Positions 32,902-45,399 of a stretch of DNA of 64,000 nucleotides are shown in pieces; the stretch's first letter is position 1; each line of letters begins with the position of its first letter. The DNA lies in the NCBI GenBank assembly GCA_021234155.1, contig JAJEKV010000047.1, positions 3,150,494 through 3,214,493 on the forward strand. The letters are read 5' to 3'. This DNA comes from Isoetes taiwanensis (taxonomy: Eukaryota > Streptophyta > Lycopodiopsida > Isoetales > Isoetaceae). A program made the position numbers and the translations under genes. The notes beneath the pieces were generated by a model. That model was not told the origin of the DNA. It saw only the letters and a list, made by a program, of their open reading frames with translations, and did not search any database.

Positions 32902-35521
32902 CAAAGGTTCACCCTATTGTCTCTGAAGAGCAAAAGGCTAGTCTGGAAGTTGAGATCACTCTCAATGATTTGGCGGATGCTACATCTCTTTTGAAGCAAG
33001 GCAAATGCCCTGGAATTGATGGTATTCCTATGGAGTTTTTTCAGAAGTATTGGCACTGGCTTGGTGAGGATGTCTATAATGCTTTTTTGGATTTCAAGAG
33101 ACAATGACGACTGGATAAGCTCCTTAATTCGGGCTGCATCTCCCTCATCACCAAGTGTAAGGAGCCTTCTTCAATTTCTGATTGGCGTCCCATTACCTTG
33201 TTGTCTTCTGTTTACAAGATCTTTGCTAAAGCTTATGCTCAAAAGCTTCGTGACATTCTTGCCGATTCTATATCCTCTACACAGTCAGGTTTCCTGCCGC
33301 GACGGTGTATTTTAAATAATGTAGCGGCTGCCTATGAGGGTATTTATTGGGCAAGATTGCAGGCTCATGAGATTGTTTACTTGAAGTTGGATTTTGCAAA
33401 AGCCTATGACAGTGTTGATTGGACTTTCTTGGAAAAGTGTCTCTTGCATCTTGGCTTTGGTGCACACTTCACTGCTGATGTAATGAGACTCCACTATTCT
33501 GCTCATTCTGCTGTTCTTTTTCAAGGAGAGCCTTCAGCATTCTTTCCGGTTGGTCGTGGCATTCGTCAAGGTTGCCCATTGGCACCATTGCTCTTCACAA
33601 TTGTAGCAGAGGTCCTCTCTCAAATTTTCTCATTTGCTGCACAAGATGGCATCTTGCATGGACTCCCCATGCATAATGGGTCGCAGGAGATTTGTAATCA
33701 GTACGCGGATGATACTTTTCTTTTCCTAAAGGCTGATGAACAAAATCTGCAGAATGCCATCTCACTATTGGATTCCTTTTCCTTAGCATCTGGTATCTTC
33801 GTTGGATGGCGGCGTCTTCGCTACCGGGGACGCAGGGATACTCGGTTCCACCGAGTGTTACTGCATTTCCATGGAAGGTCCTTCCTCATGGCAAAGTGAC
33901 CAAGCTTCTTGGTATTCCTATGGGGATTCATATTTCAGCTGGAGATGCGTGGGATACTGTTGTTAAGGGCTTGGAAAAACACTTGTTCTGGTGGTCCACA
34001 GCTAAATTGTCCATGGCAGGTCGAATTACTGTAGCCAAATCAGTGTTGAGTGGCACACATGTCTATATGGCTTCAGTTATACTGGCACCACAAGCAAAGA
34101 TGCAGCTCATCATCAGAATTGTTCGGAATTTCATCTGGGGTGGCACAGAAGAAGGGGCTGATGTCAAGGTCAGTTGGGTGAAGTGCATCTTACCAAAGCA
34201 CTGTGGGGGACTTGGGATGATCGACTTTCTCCTACAGAGCAAAGTATTAATTTCCAAGTTCATCTGGAGGATCTTGAATAATGTTGATGTGTCTCCTGGC
34301 TCACAACTTCTGTCCCAATCATTGCAGCTTTGTGTCTCCTTTGGCTCTCCTTCTATCAAGGCATTGCTTCCTTGGGCTCTTTTCTATCCGTTGTCAGCTT
34401 ATCCTAATGTGTCTCCTTTCCTCAGAGGGTTGCTTGATGCTTGGAATATTGTGCGTACGCTTTTCCATCTCCACCCTATGGCAAGAAGTTTTACTGGAGC
34501 TAGTTGTTGGTGGATCCCTTTGGGCGATAACCAAACAGATGCGCCTTTGGTAGCATCAGTTCATCCCACGACACACGGCTTGCTGAAACTAGCGGTGTGT
34601 GCTTACAATTTCTGCATGATGGTACAAAGAAAACACGATTGCTAACATGGGAAGAATTTCGGACAAAGTTCCTTCTTTTAAGATGGGATCGCACAATTTG
34701 GCGCGCGATCATTGCCATTCTTCCTCCTATACCACAAGTAGTGGCTTCCCATCTCTGGGTGGTTCATGAGAATGTTAAGGCTGAGCATTTGGTGAATTCT
34801 ATGTATAAGATCCTTCTTGCGGCAAAGGTGTTGCCCCCCTCACAAAAATGGCCTTTGGTGGTACCAGTGAATCAACAGAAAGTAGTTTGGAACTGGGTTT
34901 GGGACAAGTTACTTCATCCAAAGTTGTCAGTTTTGTGGTGGCAGATCATCCATAGATGTGTGCGCGTCAATGTTTTGGTCCACAAATTTCGTCTTGAGGT
35001 GCATGGGACATGCCCTTTATGCGCTCAGAGGGATGAGACAATCGAGCATTGTTTCTTCTTATGCCAGCATGCTAGACCGGCTTGGTTGTGGCTTCAGAGT
35101 CTTTTTTATTGCAGTTTGAATAGTCAACAAGTCTTATTGGCAGTGTACCCAAGTTCTTGCGACAATATGGCAAAGAGGGCATTTCACTTAGCTTCAGCAT
35201 GGATCATTTGGTCAATGTGGAAAAGAAGAAACCTCTTTATTTTCAAGGGCCATAGAGCCCCTGATGCTCACGTGCTTATTGAAGCTAAGCAACGCATCGT
35301 CAAAGCGTATATATCTTCCTCCGTAAAGGATGAAGTGAAGAATCGTATTTGGGTACACTATCTCCAGATTAACACTTATATGTAACTCATTTACATGTTG
35401 TGTGCTGTAAGGTGGCGGGTGGTTTTGCTCTGTGGACAATTCCTCCACTGGGTTTTCAGTCCCCCATCTCTGTTGCTCGTTTCTGATGATTAATAAAGTT
35501 TCACGTCCTTCAAAAAAAAAA
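32902..35521 (+). mobile_element. 5'-truncated L1-type LINE with target duplication
   Basis: The insert is bounded by AGAAAATATG at 32892-32901 and 35522-35531 and ends CACGTCCTTCAAAAAAAAAA. It encodes reverse transcriptase (from about 32905): SDWRPITLLSSVYKIFAKA, QSGFLPRRCILNN, LDFAKAYDSVDW (catalytic D), GIRQGCPLAPLLF and NQYADDTFLFL (catalytic DD), then the thumb/connection region, and a zf-RVT domain (LSVLWWQIIHRCVRVN, CPLCAQRDETIEHCFFLC) to a stop at 35385. The endonuclease and ORF1 are missing. Frames change near 33100, 33800 and 34640, so it is inactive but fairly young. Confidence 0.92.
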
Positions 35522-35531
35522 AGAAAATATG

Positions 35532-36479
35532 GTGTGGCCATAGACAATTATTGCTTTGAGTGTAAGAGGGTTTGGAAGACCCATATGGGTCCATGAACCC
35601 GAATAGGTCCGAGAGACAACTCTAGTGCTAACATAAGAAATCCAACATTGGTAGAATTGGTCTATAGTCGCTATTTAAATTTTGCCACTTTCTGGATACA
35701 TTTACATCTGCATTGGTTGATATGTATACTAAAGAGATGCCTTTGTAGTATTTGACAGGTTGCCATCCAAGAATGTGTTTTCACATGACATCCTTAATTA
35801 CAATGGTAGCATATTTTCATTTAGAACAATCGAACCTGAACTGCCGCTAGAATCTTAGCATCTCTTCAAGAACTGCTGCTTCTTAGCTTCGCTTCAAGAA
35901 TTGCCGCTTCACCACACAAAAGCGCCTCACCACACACATAAGCTGAAGCTGTGGATCTCAATCTTTCTTGTGTGAATCTCGATCTTTCGTGTGGCCAAGT
36001 CTCCAGCCTCCAGGTACTACAGGCTCTAGGCTTTGAATCCTCTGATAATCCTCTGATTTTAATAATCCTCAGATTCTTGCCAGTCGTGTCTGCTTCCTTA
36101 ATCCATAGCACGCACCTGATGAAGGGAGGGCTTGTAAAAATGCATTTTTCACAGGGAAAAATCAGACCATTGCTCCCCTTTTCTCTTAAAACTTCCTATT
36201 GCCTCCATCTGGGAAATCTGGCATCTGTGCATGCAATAGCGGAGGATTGCGGCGATGGAGCAAAGAGTAGAAGCAGGGGATTAGCGGCCATGCCCGAAAA
36301 GAAGAGGCCCAAAGGTATGTACCAAATTTCAAATTTGAAGCATGGGCGAGAAAAAAAGGTGGGGTATAGAAATAACATTGAAAAAACAATTATAAAATAC
36401 TAATGTGGATTATAAGTTAGCATGCCTATCTATACCGAGTCCAATTTCTCACTATTTTACTTAGGTGATTTCAGTGCAA
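35532..36479. other. No gene recognised
   Basis: Holds a small duplication of CTTCAAGAA-TGC-GCTTC words (35867-35925) and an exon-like ATG at 36290 (MPEKKRPK) followed by a splice-donor-like GTATGT. Too little to call a gene. Confidence 0.35.
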
Positions 36480-36900
36480 TTTTGATCGTATATAGGAATC
36501 TTCCTAGTTGATAATCTGCCTTGTGTGGTGCCACTAGAATATTCCCTAGGTGTTCTTGCCCGATACACTATTTACTATATGATACAATGGGATTATTTCC
36601 TAGGTGATAAATAGCACTAGAATATTATTGAGGTGATATCATGGGACATTTCCTAGGTGCTACCCCACTCCCTAGATGATATCATGGGAATATTATCTAA
36701 ATGGAATATCTTGTTATATTGTGATATCTTGGAATATCTCCTAGGTGATACCATATGAATACTGTTAGTGTGGTATTGTGATATCTTGGAATATTGTGAT
36801 ATAATGATATCTTGCAAGATTTCCTAGGTATCTTGGTGATATTGTGATATCTTAGAATATTTCCTAGGTGTAACCATGGGAATATTGTTATTGTGGTTCA
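36480..36900. repeat. Degenerate minisatellite
   Basis: Variants of TGATATCTTGGAATATTTCC, TAGGTGATA and CATGGGAATATTGTTA recur about ten times in irregular spacing. No ORF. Confidence 0.6.
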
Positions 36901-36989
36901 CGTTCAAATCTTGTAATTACAAGATGTGTATTATTAAAAATATTCATGCTTGAATCACTTTGGAGACTTTCTTACAAATAGGGTTACGG

Positions 36990-37430
36990 AGAATTAGGTC
37001 CATGTTTGAAAGTTATTCGTTTGACCTTCTCAGACTTGTATTTTTTCGACCTCAAACCTACATTTTTCACTTTGAGCTGCCTTTCTCGACTCGCGAGTCG
37101 AGAAAGTCCCTCAGACCTATGTTTTTCGCTCTGGGCTGCCTTTCTCGACTAGTCGAGAAAGAACCTCAAAACTGTGTTTCCCACTCTAAGCTACCTTTCT
37201 CAACTCCAAAGGCCGTAAAACTTGTATTTTTCGCTCCGAGAGTCAAGAAAGACCCTCGAAGGGAAAAAAAACTTTGCTTAAAAAAAAAAAAGAGTTCAAG
37301 CCGCTTTTTTTTTTTTTTGGGGGTGAGTTGCCTTTCTCAACTCGCTAGTCAAGAAAGGCCCTAGAACATGTGTTTTTCACTCCGAGCTGTTTTTCTCGAC
37401 TCATGCCATCAGACCTGCTTTTTTCGAAAA
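36990..37430. repeat. Palindrome-bearing degenerate tandem repeat
   Basis: About five units of roughly 80-90 bases share CTCAGACCTATGTTTTTCGC, TCCGAGCTGCCTTTCTCGAC and a GAGTCGAGAAAG-type ending. The unit at 37081-37106 is a perfect 26-base palindrome centred on CTCGCGAG. The copies differ in how much of the palindrome they keep. Confidence 0.65.
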
Positions 37431-38089
37431 TGGACTTCGGAATTGGTTTTTATTTTATTTTTCTTGCATATAGCATCACTTGACTAACTTGATTATGTCT
37501 TTTGCAGTCTTTATCCGGACCAGATAGTACATGCTTGAGAGCAATAGAAAGACCCGTTTATTGAAGAAAGGAGACGAGAAGAGGGTGATGACATCGGTTG
37601 CACAGGCTAGCACCCCACCCATGAAGCACTTTTCGTATAGATTTCTATCGTCTGTAAGTTGCTCCCGTGGTCGGAGAGTGATCCACATGATGTTCGCACC
37701 AGGTGATCCATGTGTGAAGAGGGTGTAATCGATGTGACAATACGGCCAACGGGTGGCTCGCGAGGCACTTCCTTTAAGATGGACCACCTACCAAGAGGAT
37801 GTAAACATAGTGACAGCACGACCGCCATAGTCTCTCTTTGTTTCAAATGCTTAAACAATTTTCTTGATTTTGGTTGTGTTCTTGGTCTTCTCAACACGCG
37901 ATCATAGAAAAAAAAAAAGGGGTTTTCTTCTTCGTGCTTGGACCGGCCCTAGATCGGAAAAACAGGTTTCCAAGGTAGGTAAATAGCCTAAGAACTTTTT
38001 GCACGTCCTTTTTGTATAAATAACAAGGTTCTAAAAAAAAGGGAATTGCGTGAGACCCACTTTAATAAAATGCGACTTGTATATCGTGT
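37431..38089. other. No gene recognised
   Basis: Contains short open frames on both strands between 37476 and 37900, but none matched a known family by eye. Confidence 0.35.
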
Positions 38090-39225
38090 GTTTTGAACAA
38101 TTTTTATCACCGCTTCATCAAGGATTTTTTGGAGATTATCTTGTCTTTGATACCTCTCATCGGAAGGATGTTGCTTTTGAGTGCGTAGTTGAAGTCGAAT
38201 CAGCATCCATGACTTTGAGGCATGCCTTCATAGTAGCACCTCTCCTTGCACATCCAGATCCTTCGTGTTCCTGTGTTCTTGAAGCTAATACTTTAGATTT
38301 TGTTCTTGGTAGTATCTTGTCATAGAAGGAAAGTGATCACATATGTTGCACCTTGATTGCCTATCATTTAGGGAAGTTTTACGCTACTGAAATCAGGAGT
38401 GGTGATGATCTCTTGAAGGCTCTTCTCATAAGGTGACTGTGTACATTGATCAACAAAACCTGGAGTATTTTTAGGTTGCTCGAGTTCTCAATCATCCTCA
38501 GGCATGATGACGTACACATGTGTTATCCCGCTTTGATTTCATCATCAAATTTTAGAATGGCACACTTAAAAAAAAACCAAATGCTCTTTCTCGCAGATCT
38601 TACTAGGAGCAATTGATCAATAGTATTAGGTCATCCTTGGTCTCAATCAATTGGATCTTCTTGTCACTTCATTGCTTAAGAGGCAATCCAGACTGCCTTT
38701 ACCATAGATCCATTGGCACAGGATATCCTTAGGCTCTTCTTTTGGTGCTCCACCTCAACATCTAGACTATGATGTTTTTCATGTCCATAATGGCTTGATT
38801 TTAGCACGATATGATATCTTGTATATTTTTATGGTGCTCCTCTCCTTCAAATTCTGTAGTCCTGTCATGATTCCTCTCTCGCTGCCCACTTTGAAATTGC
38901 CAAGACTCTGGAACTCATTGCTCAAGATTATCGATGGTCAGGTCTCCTCCGCATTGCAAGATCTTTTTACGCTCATGTGATACCTGCGGCCATGCAAAAG
39001 CTCACAAACATCTTCCACATAGCCTGCTTCATCCTTTACGAGTTCTAGTCGGTCCTTGAAAGAGCATTTCAGTGGATTTCATTGTCGAACTCCCATATTC
39101 CTAGGGCCATGGTCCCATCCTTATTGTTGTTGACTGCTTCTTCAAGTTCGTGCATTTCATTCTTTGCAACACCTCAAATATGTACAAACTTTATTTAAGC
39201 CCATGATGGCGCTGTAGGTTTTGCC
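38090..39225 (+). pseudogene. Ty3/gypsy pol relic (RT/RNase H and integrase)
   Basis: A broken reading gives APLLAHPDPSCSCVLEAN then LDFVLGSILS (the start of RNase H after the reverse transcriptase). Next comes GLILARYDILYI-type and LQSCHDSSLAAHFGIAKTLE (the integrase zinc-binding/linker region), then VDFIVELPYS and GHGPILIVVDCFFKFVHFI (integrase core). Stops and frameshifts occur throughout. No LTR of this element was found nearby. Confidence 0.7.
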
Positions 39226-40929
39226 ACCGAAGCTAAGAAAAGACATCTTGGATTTGCTTGCTCACAGTAGTGGCTATGATGGCCATGCCTTTGCCACAAA
39301 GTTGAGGAGGTAGCTATGTAACCAAATAGATTAACCTAAGGACAAAACTTGATTTTCTTCTCGAAGGAAACTTCGAGCTCCTCAACTACGCAAAAAATTA
39401 GGCAATCTCTATTTATAGACTAACATATTCACGCAAACATTTAAGTGAATTTGCAAGCAAACACTTGACACAAACTGAAGAAGGTAGCTTCTTCAAAGTA
39501 GACGGAAAAGATGTTAGATATTAGCATAAATGCAATTCATTCTTTCCAGATGTAGAGCCTCAAATTCAGAGAGATTTGGCTGGGCTTTGAAGTTCTTTCC
39601 AACACACATGAGGCCATTCCTCCTGCAAGCTCAGCTGGACAAGGGCTCCGATAGAAAGACCATGCGTCTGCTCCATGTTTATTATTCTAGCAGAAAAAAT
39701 TTGATATTGAAACTGAGGCGTAAATCAACTAGGGCTAAATTGGAAAAATAATATCACATGGACAAATAAAATAATGCCAAATACAGTTTTGGCACCCACC
39801 CTATCACACCAACGCATTAATATCAACTCAACAATTCGGCACCCTATGGAGTTTGGACGAGCGAAAAGGTTGTCTCATGTCTCGGCATGTGCCACATCGA
39901 CCAATTATTCCATGTAACACTGATTTTCTTGCATGTATTGGCACCAGAAAGAGAGCAAAAGAAAGAGAAAATTTATTGTGTGCCAATTCTATTTTGTATC
40001 AGAGGAACCGAACAAGCTCCTACAACTTCTCTTGCAACTTTGCTAGTGAATCTAATTCCTGTTTGTCTTTTGTAGATGGATGCCAGTCAACAAGAGTATA
40101 TTCCATGAACCCAAGATGAAGATCATTTATATGAAGCCTCTAGATATAATCACGCCAAGAAGATGAGCTTGCTGCTAGAATGTGGCCGGAGCATCATGTT
40201 GTAGCATTGCTTTGTCAACAATGTCAGTTAATTTAAAGTTCTTGGCTCCACCAAAGCAAGGTGTAGACTTAAAGAAGAAAGTATGTATTAAAGTTATTGC
40301 AACATGTCCCGATTTAAAAAAGGATTTGAATGCCTGCAGGAAGAAATTCCAATATGTAAAGCAATATCAAAGTGATATTGCTTGGAAAACCAGTTGGATA
40401 TGATAGGCGAGAAAGTTGCCCACACTTCAAACTCCTTGATAGCTAATTTGTGATAGAGCTAATGTTAAAAAACATGTTCATGCTGGTGTGATTGATGTTG
40501 AGGATAGTTCAAAGGTACAAGATAAAGAAGTGAAGAAGGAAACCCTTGAATTTGCAAATGGAAAGAAAAAATCTAAAATGATAGGCATATCTTTGATGAA
40601 AAAGGTTTTAGCTGCAGGAAAAGAATCATACAAGTCGTTGGAGCACAAATCAAGAAAATGAAGCCCAAAAGTTGAATCAAGTTTATGTAATAGAATAAAT
40701 GCATTTTTTTTTACAGTATGAAGTGAGGTTCAAGAATGTTTGAATCGGACGAAGTGAGGTTCAAGATATGTAGTGATATGAAACGGAAAGGGGAAGGCAT
40801 TCTTGCTAGCCCCTTGACCTTTAGAATTCGAGAGCGCCGTTGAGCCACGAGGCGTGACCGGATTCTAGAGATCAGGGGCTGGGAAGAATGTCTGACCCCT
40901 TTCCATTACATGACGTCAAGGTAATTGAC

Positions 40930-41560
40930 CTGATTCTACATGTTTCCGAAGGCTTGTTCATTGATGAACTGGAGCAATGGTTACGAGATCGGGGACACAC
41001 AGATACTAAAGTTGGTCACTTTGTTCTTTAATAATTGTTATATGCAGATGACGTGGCCATATCTTCAGAAGATGTGGAAGGATTATAGAGGCTTCTGGAT
41101 AGTTTGGCCAATTTATGTGATGAACGAGGTACGATAGTAAACTTGTGTAAATCCAAAATCATGGTGTTTGATACAGTTCAAAGGCTAGTGTTTTGATATA
41201 AGGGTTTGCAACTTGAAATAGTAGAAAATTATAAATACTTAGGGCTTGCATTCAACTCAAATTATAATTGGAAAGATTGCATTAAACAAAGGATGGCAGC
41301 AGAAAAGAGGGCCTTATATGGCATGATATCTGTTTGCAATAAGGTAGATTTGAGCAACTGGTCCATGCGAAGAATGTTGCTAAGTGTTTAATGCAAACGA
41401 TGTTGCTTTACGGCGTAACACATAAGACTCTTTACAATGGTACAGATTGAGGAGCATGTGCCATGGTGGCACAATAGATAAAGCAGTTCAGGCATTTTTA
41501 CATTAGTATACAACCTTGCCATCTTTTGCTGAGGTATAGCCAGATGATGTACATGTTATA
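40930..41560 (+). pseudogene. LINE reverse transcriptase remnant in unit 1
   Basis: Broken frames read EGLFIDELEQWLRDRG, LLYADDVAISSEDVEGL (the catalytic YADD box), NLCKSKIMVF and LQLEIVENYKYLGLAFNSNY followed by KDCIKQRMAAEKRALYGM. It is the same clade as the minus-strand LINE at 46810-48012. Several stops; dead. A copy is in unit 2. Confidence 0.8.
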
Positions 41561-42881
41561 GACTGTGAAAAGCGAGATCAATATGTGACATCCTAGAATC
41601 AATCCCCAGTGATTGATTCCATTGATAGAACCCTAAAATTACGTATTGTTGGACTCTCAGAGACAAAAAGGATGATAATTATATATAGATAGATAGATAG
41701 TAATTTTTAAGTCATGCCACATTGGCATGAGGATATATGAGAGACCTCCCAGAAACTTGAACACAAGATGTCTTAATTGCTAATTCGATAGACTAGCCAC
41801 TTAACCAAACAAGGAGGAACAAAGAAGAGGCAAAGGATTTACTTCCACTATGGATGTACATATATATGGCGTTATTGCTGCTCACCAGGTAGGCAAGATA
41901 CAAAAGAAAAAACCATATAATATCTTAGTACAATTTTCTGACATGGCTAGCCATCTTGATATCTTACAGTATGGTTGCAATTTACATGGATTACCTTACT
42001 CGATATAGAAAGATTTGACATTACGACAACTAGCTCAACGATCAATTAACAAAAGTACGTGATGCTCACTTAGCAATAAGTTGGCAGTATACAAATGGGG
42101 CCGAGCAGTCATTGTTGATCATCTACCTATTTAGATCACCTTATTATTCACCCTCTCGGCATAATATTCGTGGGCTATATGTCCTTGCTCTGTCTAGACT
42201 TAGGGCTATTTGTTTTGTTTTAATGTATCCTATATTGGGGTCTTGCCCTTTTGTTTGGTTTGGACTTATTGCCTTGCTCATTGTACTGTCCCGTGGCCCA
42301 AGGGCATTTATAGCTATTAATTTTTTTATCTCATTCTATCTTATCTTTATAAATCTTATACATAACACTAAATAGAACAAGATGCTGGATGGTCTTATTA
42401 TAATTTTCATTTTGGACTATAAGATCATGTGAGTGGCTCAAATAAGATTTGAAGCTAGCGATATGATTTTTTAGTGCGTCTATCGTTTATCGGTAGTTAC
42501 AGTGCCGTTCAACAATCAACTCTCTGACTCCTATATTGTTCCAAGCTATTAGTAAAGAACCTAATTTTAATGTTGGGTGAATCTATGGTGTATGAAATTT
42601 GTGCTTTATCAAAAGTTTAAATTTGTGAAAACCGAGAGCGTCGTTGATCAAATTGTATACAGAATGAATCTATAGTAGATATAGGACCAAATATGGATAA
42701 CATGTTTTGTTGATAGGGTTATAGATCTTATGAAAGGCATTTCAAACACTCAACATGGGATGGTTTGCTTGGGGATGACCAATATAGAAAAATTCATGAA
42801 GTTACATTTGTCAAACAAGTAAAGTCTAGATTTGGACGAGAACTTTCTATAGCTTCTAGTAAATGATTGTTTCTGCTTTTT

Positions 42882-43502
42882 CACTACAATAGTATTATAC
42901 CGCAACAGATGGGGCATTTTAAAGGTAAAACTTAAATCACGAGCATAGATAGTTGCATATATGATTAAACTTAAATCACGAGCATAGATAGTTGCATTTA
43001 TGATTAGATGGCACTTCTATATGGCAAAAGTTCTACCACAGTAAATGGCAAATAGAAGTCACTTAGACATGTGCCATTTGTTCGTTATACAAATGGCACA
43101 AATAGGCGGCACTTACATGCCACTTATTAGTTTGCCATTTATGCCACTAAAAATGGCAAAACAATGCCCACATTTAAATGGCATATTCAAGTCACTTAGA
43201 GTGGTGACATTTGTTGGTATGCAAATGGCATAAATAGGAGGCACTTATGGGGCACTTACATGACATTTATTAGTTTGCCATTTACGCAGGTCAAAATGGC
43301 AAAATATTGACCACACTTAAATGACACATGCATGACACTAATCTATGTGCCATTTATAAGGCCAACAAATGGCAAGGTAAGTGATACTTAAATGGCACAT
43401 ACTTGTCACATTTTTTGATGTGCCAATTACAACAATACAAATAGCGGATTCATGAAATTGTGCCATTTCTTCGTGCCATTTATACCCAATTCTGTAGTAG
43501 TG
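42882..43502. mobile_element. CACTA-like MITE, copy 1
   Basis: Begins CACTACAATAG and ends GTAGTAGTG, with CACTAC/GTAGTG inverted ends as in the En/Spm (CACTA) superfamily. The interior, from about 43010, is almost wholly made of TGCCATTT/AAATGGCA words in both orientations, joined by CACTTA. Such dense subterminal motifs are the usual transposase-binding layout of CACTA elements. A 3-bp target duplication is not evident. No coding sequence. Confidence 0.55.
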
Positions 43503-43684
43503 AAGGTAGCTATATAACCAAATAGATTAATCTAAGGACAAAACTTGATTTTCTTCTCGAAGGAAACTTCGCTTCGAGCTCCTCAACTGCGCAAAACAAT
43601 AGGCAATCTCTATTTATAGACTGGCGTATTCACGCAGACCTTTAAGTGAATTTGCAAGCAGACATTTGCCACAAACTGAAGTAC

Positions 43685-44308
43685 TTTCCTTCGCAAGCTC
43701 TGGGATGCAGAGGCTCTGACGCACGTTAAGCTGACACACTATCAGCAGCAAGTCAATCCTAGGCTCACAAGAGGCCCACACCAGTACTTGTACACCCAGC
43801 TGCCCATGAAGAAGCGCAGACTTATAGCTTCCATTTGCACGGGTGCACATCGCCTCCACATTGAAACAGGGCGTTGGGCTCGGGAAGCACGAGAGCAAAG
43901 GCTTTGCCAGTGTTGCCATCAGGGCGCGATTGAGGATGAATGTCATACCCTCCAGATCTGCCCAGCATTTGCCCATATCCGAGAGGTATGTTCGACATTA
44001 CTAGTGCCCGCCACCCGTTGCATCGCTTATTGACTACTGGCGTCGATGGGTTTGTTGGGGTCATACCTCCGTGGAGGTTATGGATGCATCGAACTTCGTT
44101 TGTGTCCTACGGGGCGGTCTTGAACTGTCCTATGCAATTGTGCGATCTGCCCGGATGCTTATTACTGCTAAGGTTTTCCCTCGAAAACCCTTGGGCGGGG
44201 TTTTTTAATCCTGTCCGTCGTAATAAACGCTTTGTCTCTCTTTTTGTTTGGGTCCCATAGGCCAGTTGGTCTCCGTGGACGCTAAAAACCTATTCTATTC
44301 TATTCTCA
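43685..44308 (+). mobile_element. LINE 3' fragment with TATTC-repeat tail
   Basis: Encodes the end of a LINE ORF2: LIASICTGAHRLHIETGRWA, then LCQCCHQGAIEDECHTLQ-CPAF (zinc-finger-like C-x2-C...H...C), and ends in TATTCTATTCTATTCTC instead of poly(A). Units 1 and 3 show the empty site. About 14 bases of target (AAGGTAGCTTCTTC) were lost on insertion and no target duplication is visible. Same family as 51205-53560. Confidence 0.8.
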
Positions 44309-45063
44309 AAGTAGACGAAAAAGATGTCAGGTATTAGCATAAATGCAATTCATTCTTTCCAGATGTAGAGCCTCAATCCCGAGAGATTCGGCTGGACCTT
44401 GAAGTTTTTTCCAGCACACATGAGGCCGCTCCTCCTGCAAGCTCAGCCAGACAAGGGCTTCGATAGAAAGACCAGGCGTCTGCTCCATGTTTATTCTTCT
44501 AGCAGAAAAAATTTGATGTTGAAACTAAGGCGTAAATCAGCTAGGGCTAAAGTGGAAAAATAATATCACATGGACAAATAAAATAATGCCAAATAGACAA
44601 TTTTGGCACCCACCCTATCACACCAACGCATTAATACCAACTCAACGATTTGGCACCCTATGGAGTTTGGACGAGCGAAAAGGTTGTCTCACGTCTCGGC
44701 ATGTGCCACATCGACCAATTATTCCATGTAACGGTGAGCTTTTTAATAATTTTGTCCTTGCATTGTGTTCCTTTCAAAAGAAAATTCTACATATGTTTGT
44801 CTTTTGTAGATGGATGCCAGCCCGCAAGAGTATATTCCATGCACCCAAGATGGAGATCATTTCTATGAAGCCTCTACATATAATCAAGCCAAGAAGATGA
44901 GCTTGCTGCTAGAATGTGGCCGGAGCATCATGTTGTAGCATTGCTTCATTCACAATGTCAGTTAATTTAAAGTTCTTGGCTCCACCAAAGCAAGGTGTAG
45001 ACTTAAAGAAGAAAGTGTGTACTAAAGTAATTGCAACATGTATCGATTTAAAAAAGGATTTGA

Positions 45064-45399
45064 ATGCCTGCAGGAAGAAATTCCAATATGTCTTCAAGCA
45101 ATATCAAAGTGATATTGCTTGGAAAACCAGTTGGATATGATAGGCGAGAAAGTTGCCCACACTTCAAACTCCTTGATAGTTATTTTGGTGATAGAGCTAA
45201 TGTTAAGAAACATGTTCATGCTGGTGTGATTGATGTTGAGGATAGTTCAAAGGTACAAGATAAAGAAGTAAAGAAGGAAACCCTTGAATTTACAAACGGA
45301 AAGAAAAAAACTAAAATGATAGGCATATCTTTGATGAAAAAGGTTTTAGCAGCAGGAAAAGAATCATACAAGTCGTTGGAGCACAAATCAAGAAAATGA
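45064..45399 (+). CDS. Unrecognised lysine-rich ORF of the array unit
   Basis: The frame opens MPAGRNSNMSSSNIKVILLG and continues CPHFKLLDSYFGDRANVKK, HVHAGVIDVEDSSKVQDK, KKTKMIGISLMKKVL and SYKSLEHKSRK to a stop. Homologous but broken copies lie at 40460-40660 (unit 1) and 49700-49970 (unit 3). An upstream frame (44916-45140) with PPKQGVDLKKKV and DLKKDLNACRKKFQ probably belongs to the same ancestral protein through a frameshift. Domain not recognised; a transposon-associated DNA-binding protein is one guess. Confidence 0.35.
   Translation: MPAGRNSNMSSSNIKVILLGKPVGYDRRESCPHFKLLDSYFGDRANVKKHVHAGVIDVEDSSKVQDKEVKKETLEFTNGKKKTKMIGISLMKKVLAAGKESYKSLEHKSRK

Larger units (their letters stand above)
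39309..43502. repeat. Tandem array unit 1 (4.2 kb)
   Basis: Starts GGTAGCTATGTAACCAAATAG and ends at the right edge of a CACTA-like MITE. It contains, in order: short unrecognised frames (39530-39751), a lysine-rich frame (about 40180-40660), LINE reverse transcriptase remnants (40930-41560), a GATA microsatellite (41683-41702), an unrecognised hydrophobic frame (42112-42375) and the MITE (42882-43502). Confidence 0.85.

Noticed and set aside
42112-42375. Hydrophobic 87-aa ORF (also at 48009) as a membrane protein
   Set aside because: The frame is not conserved between the two array units (early changes and a different end), so it is probably chance.
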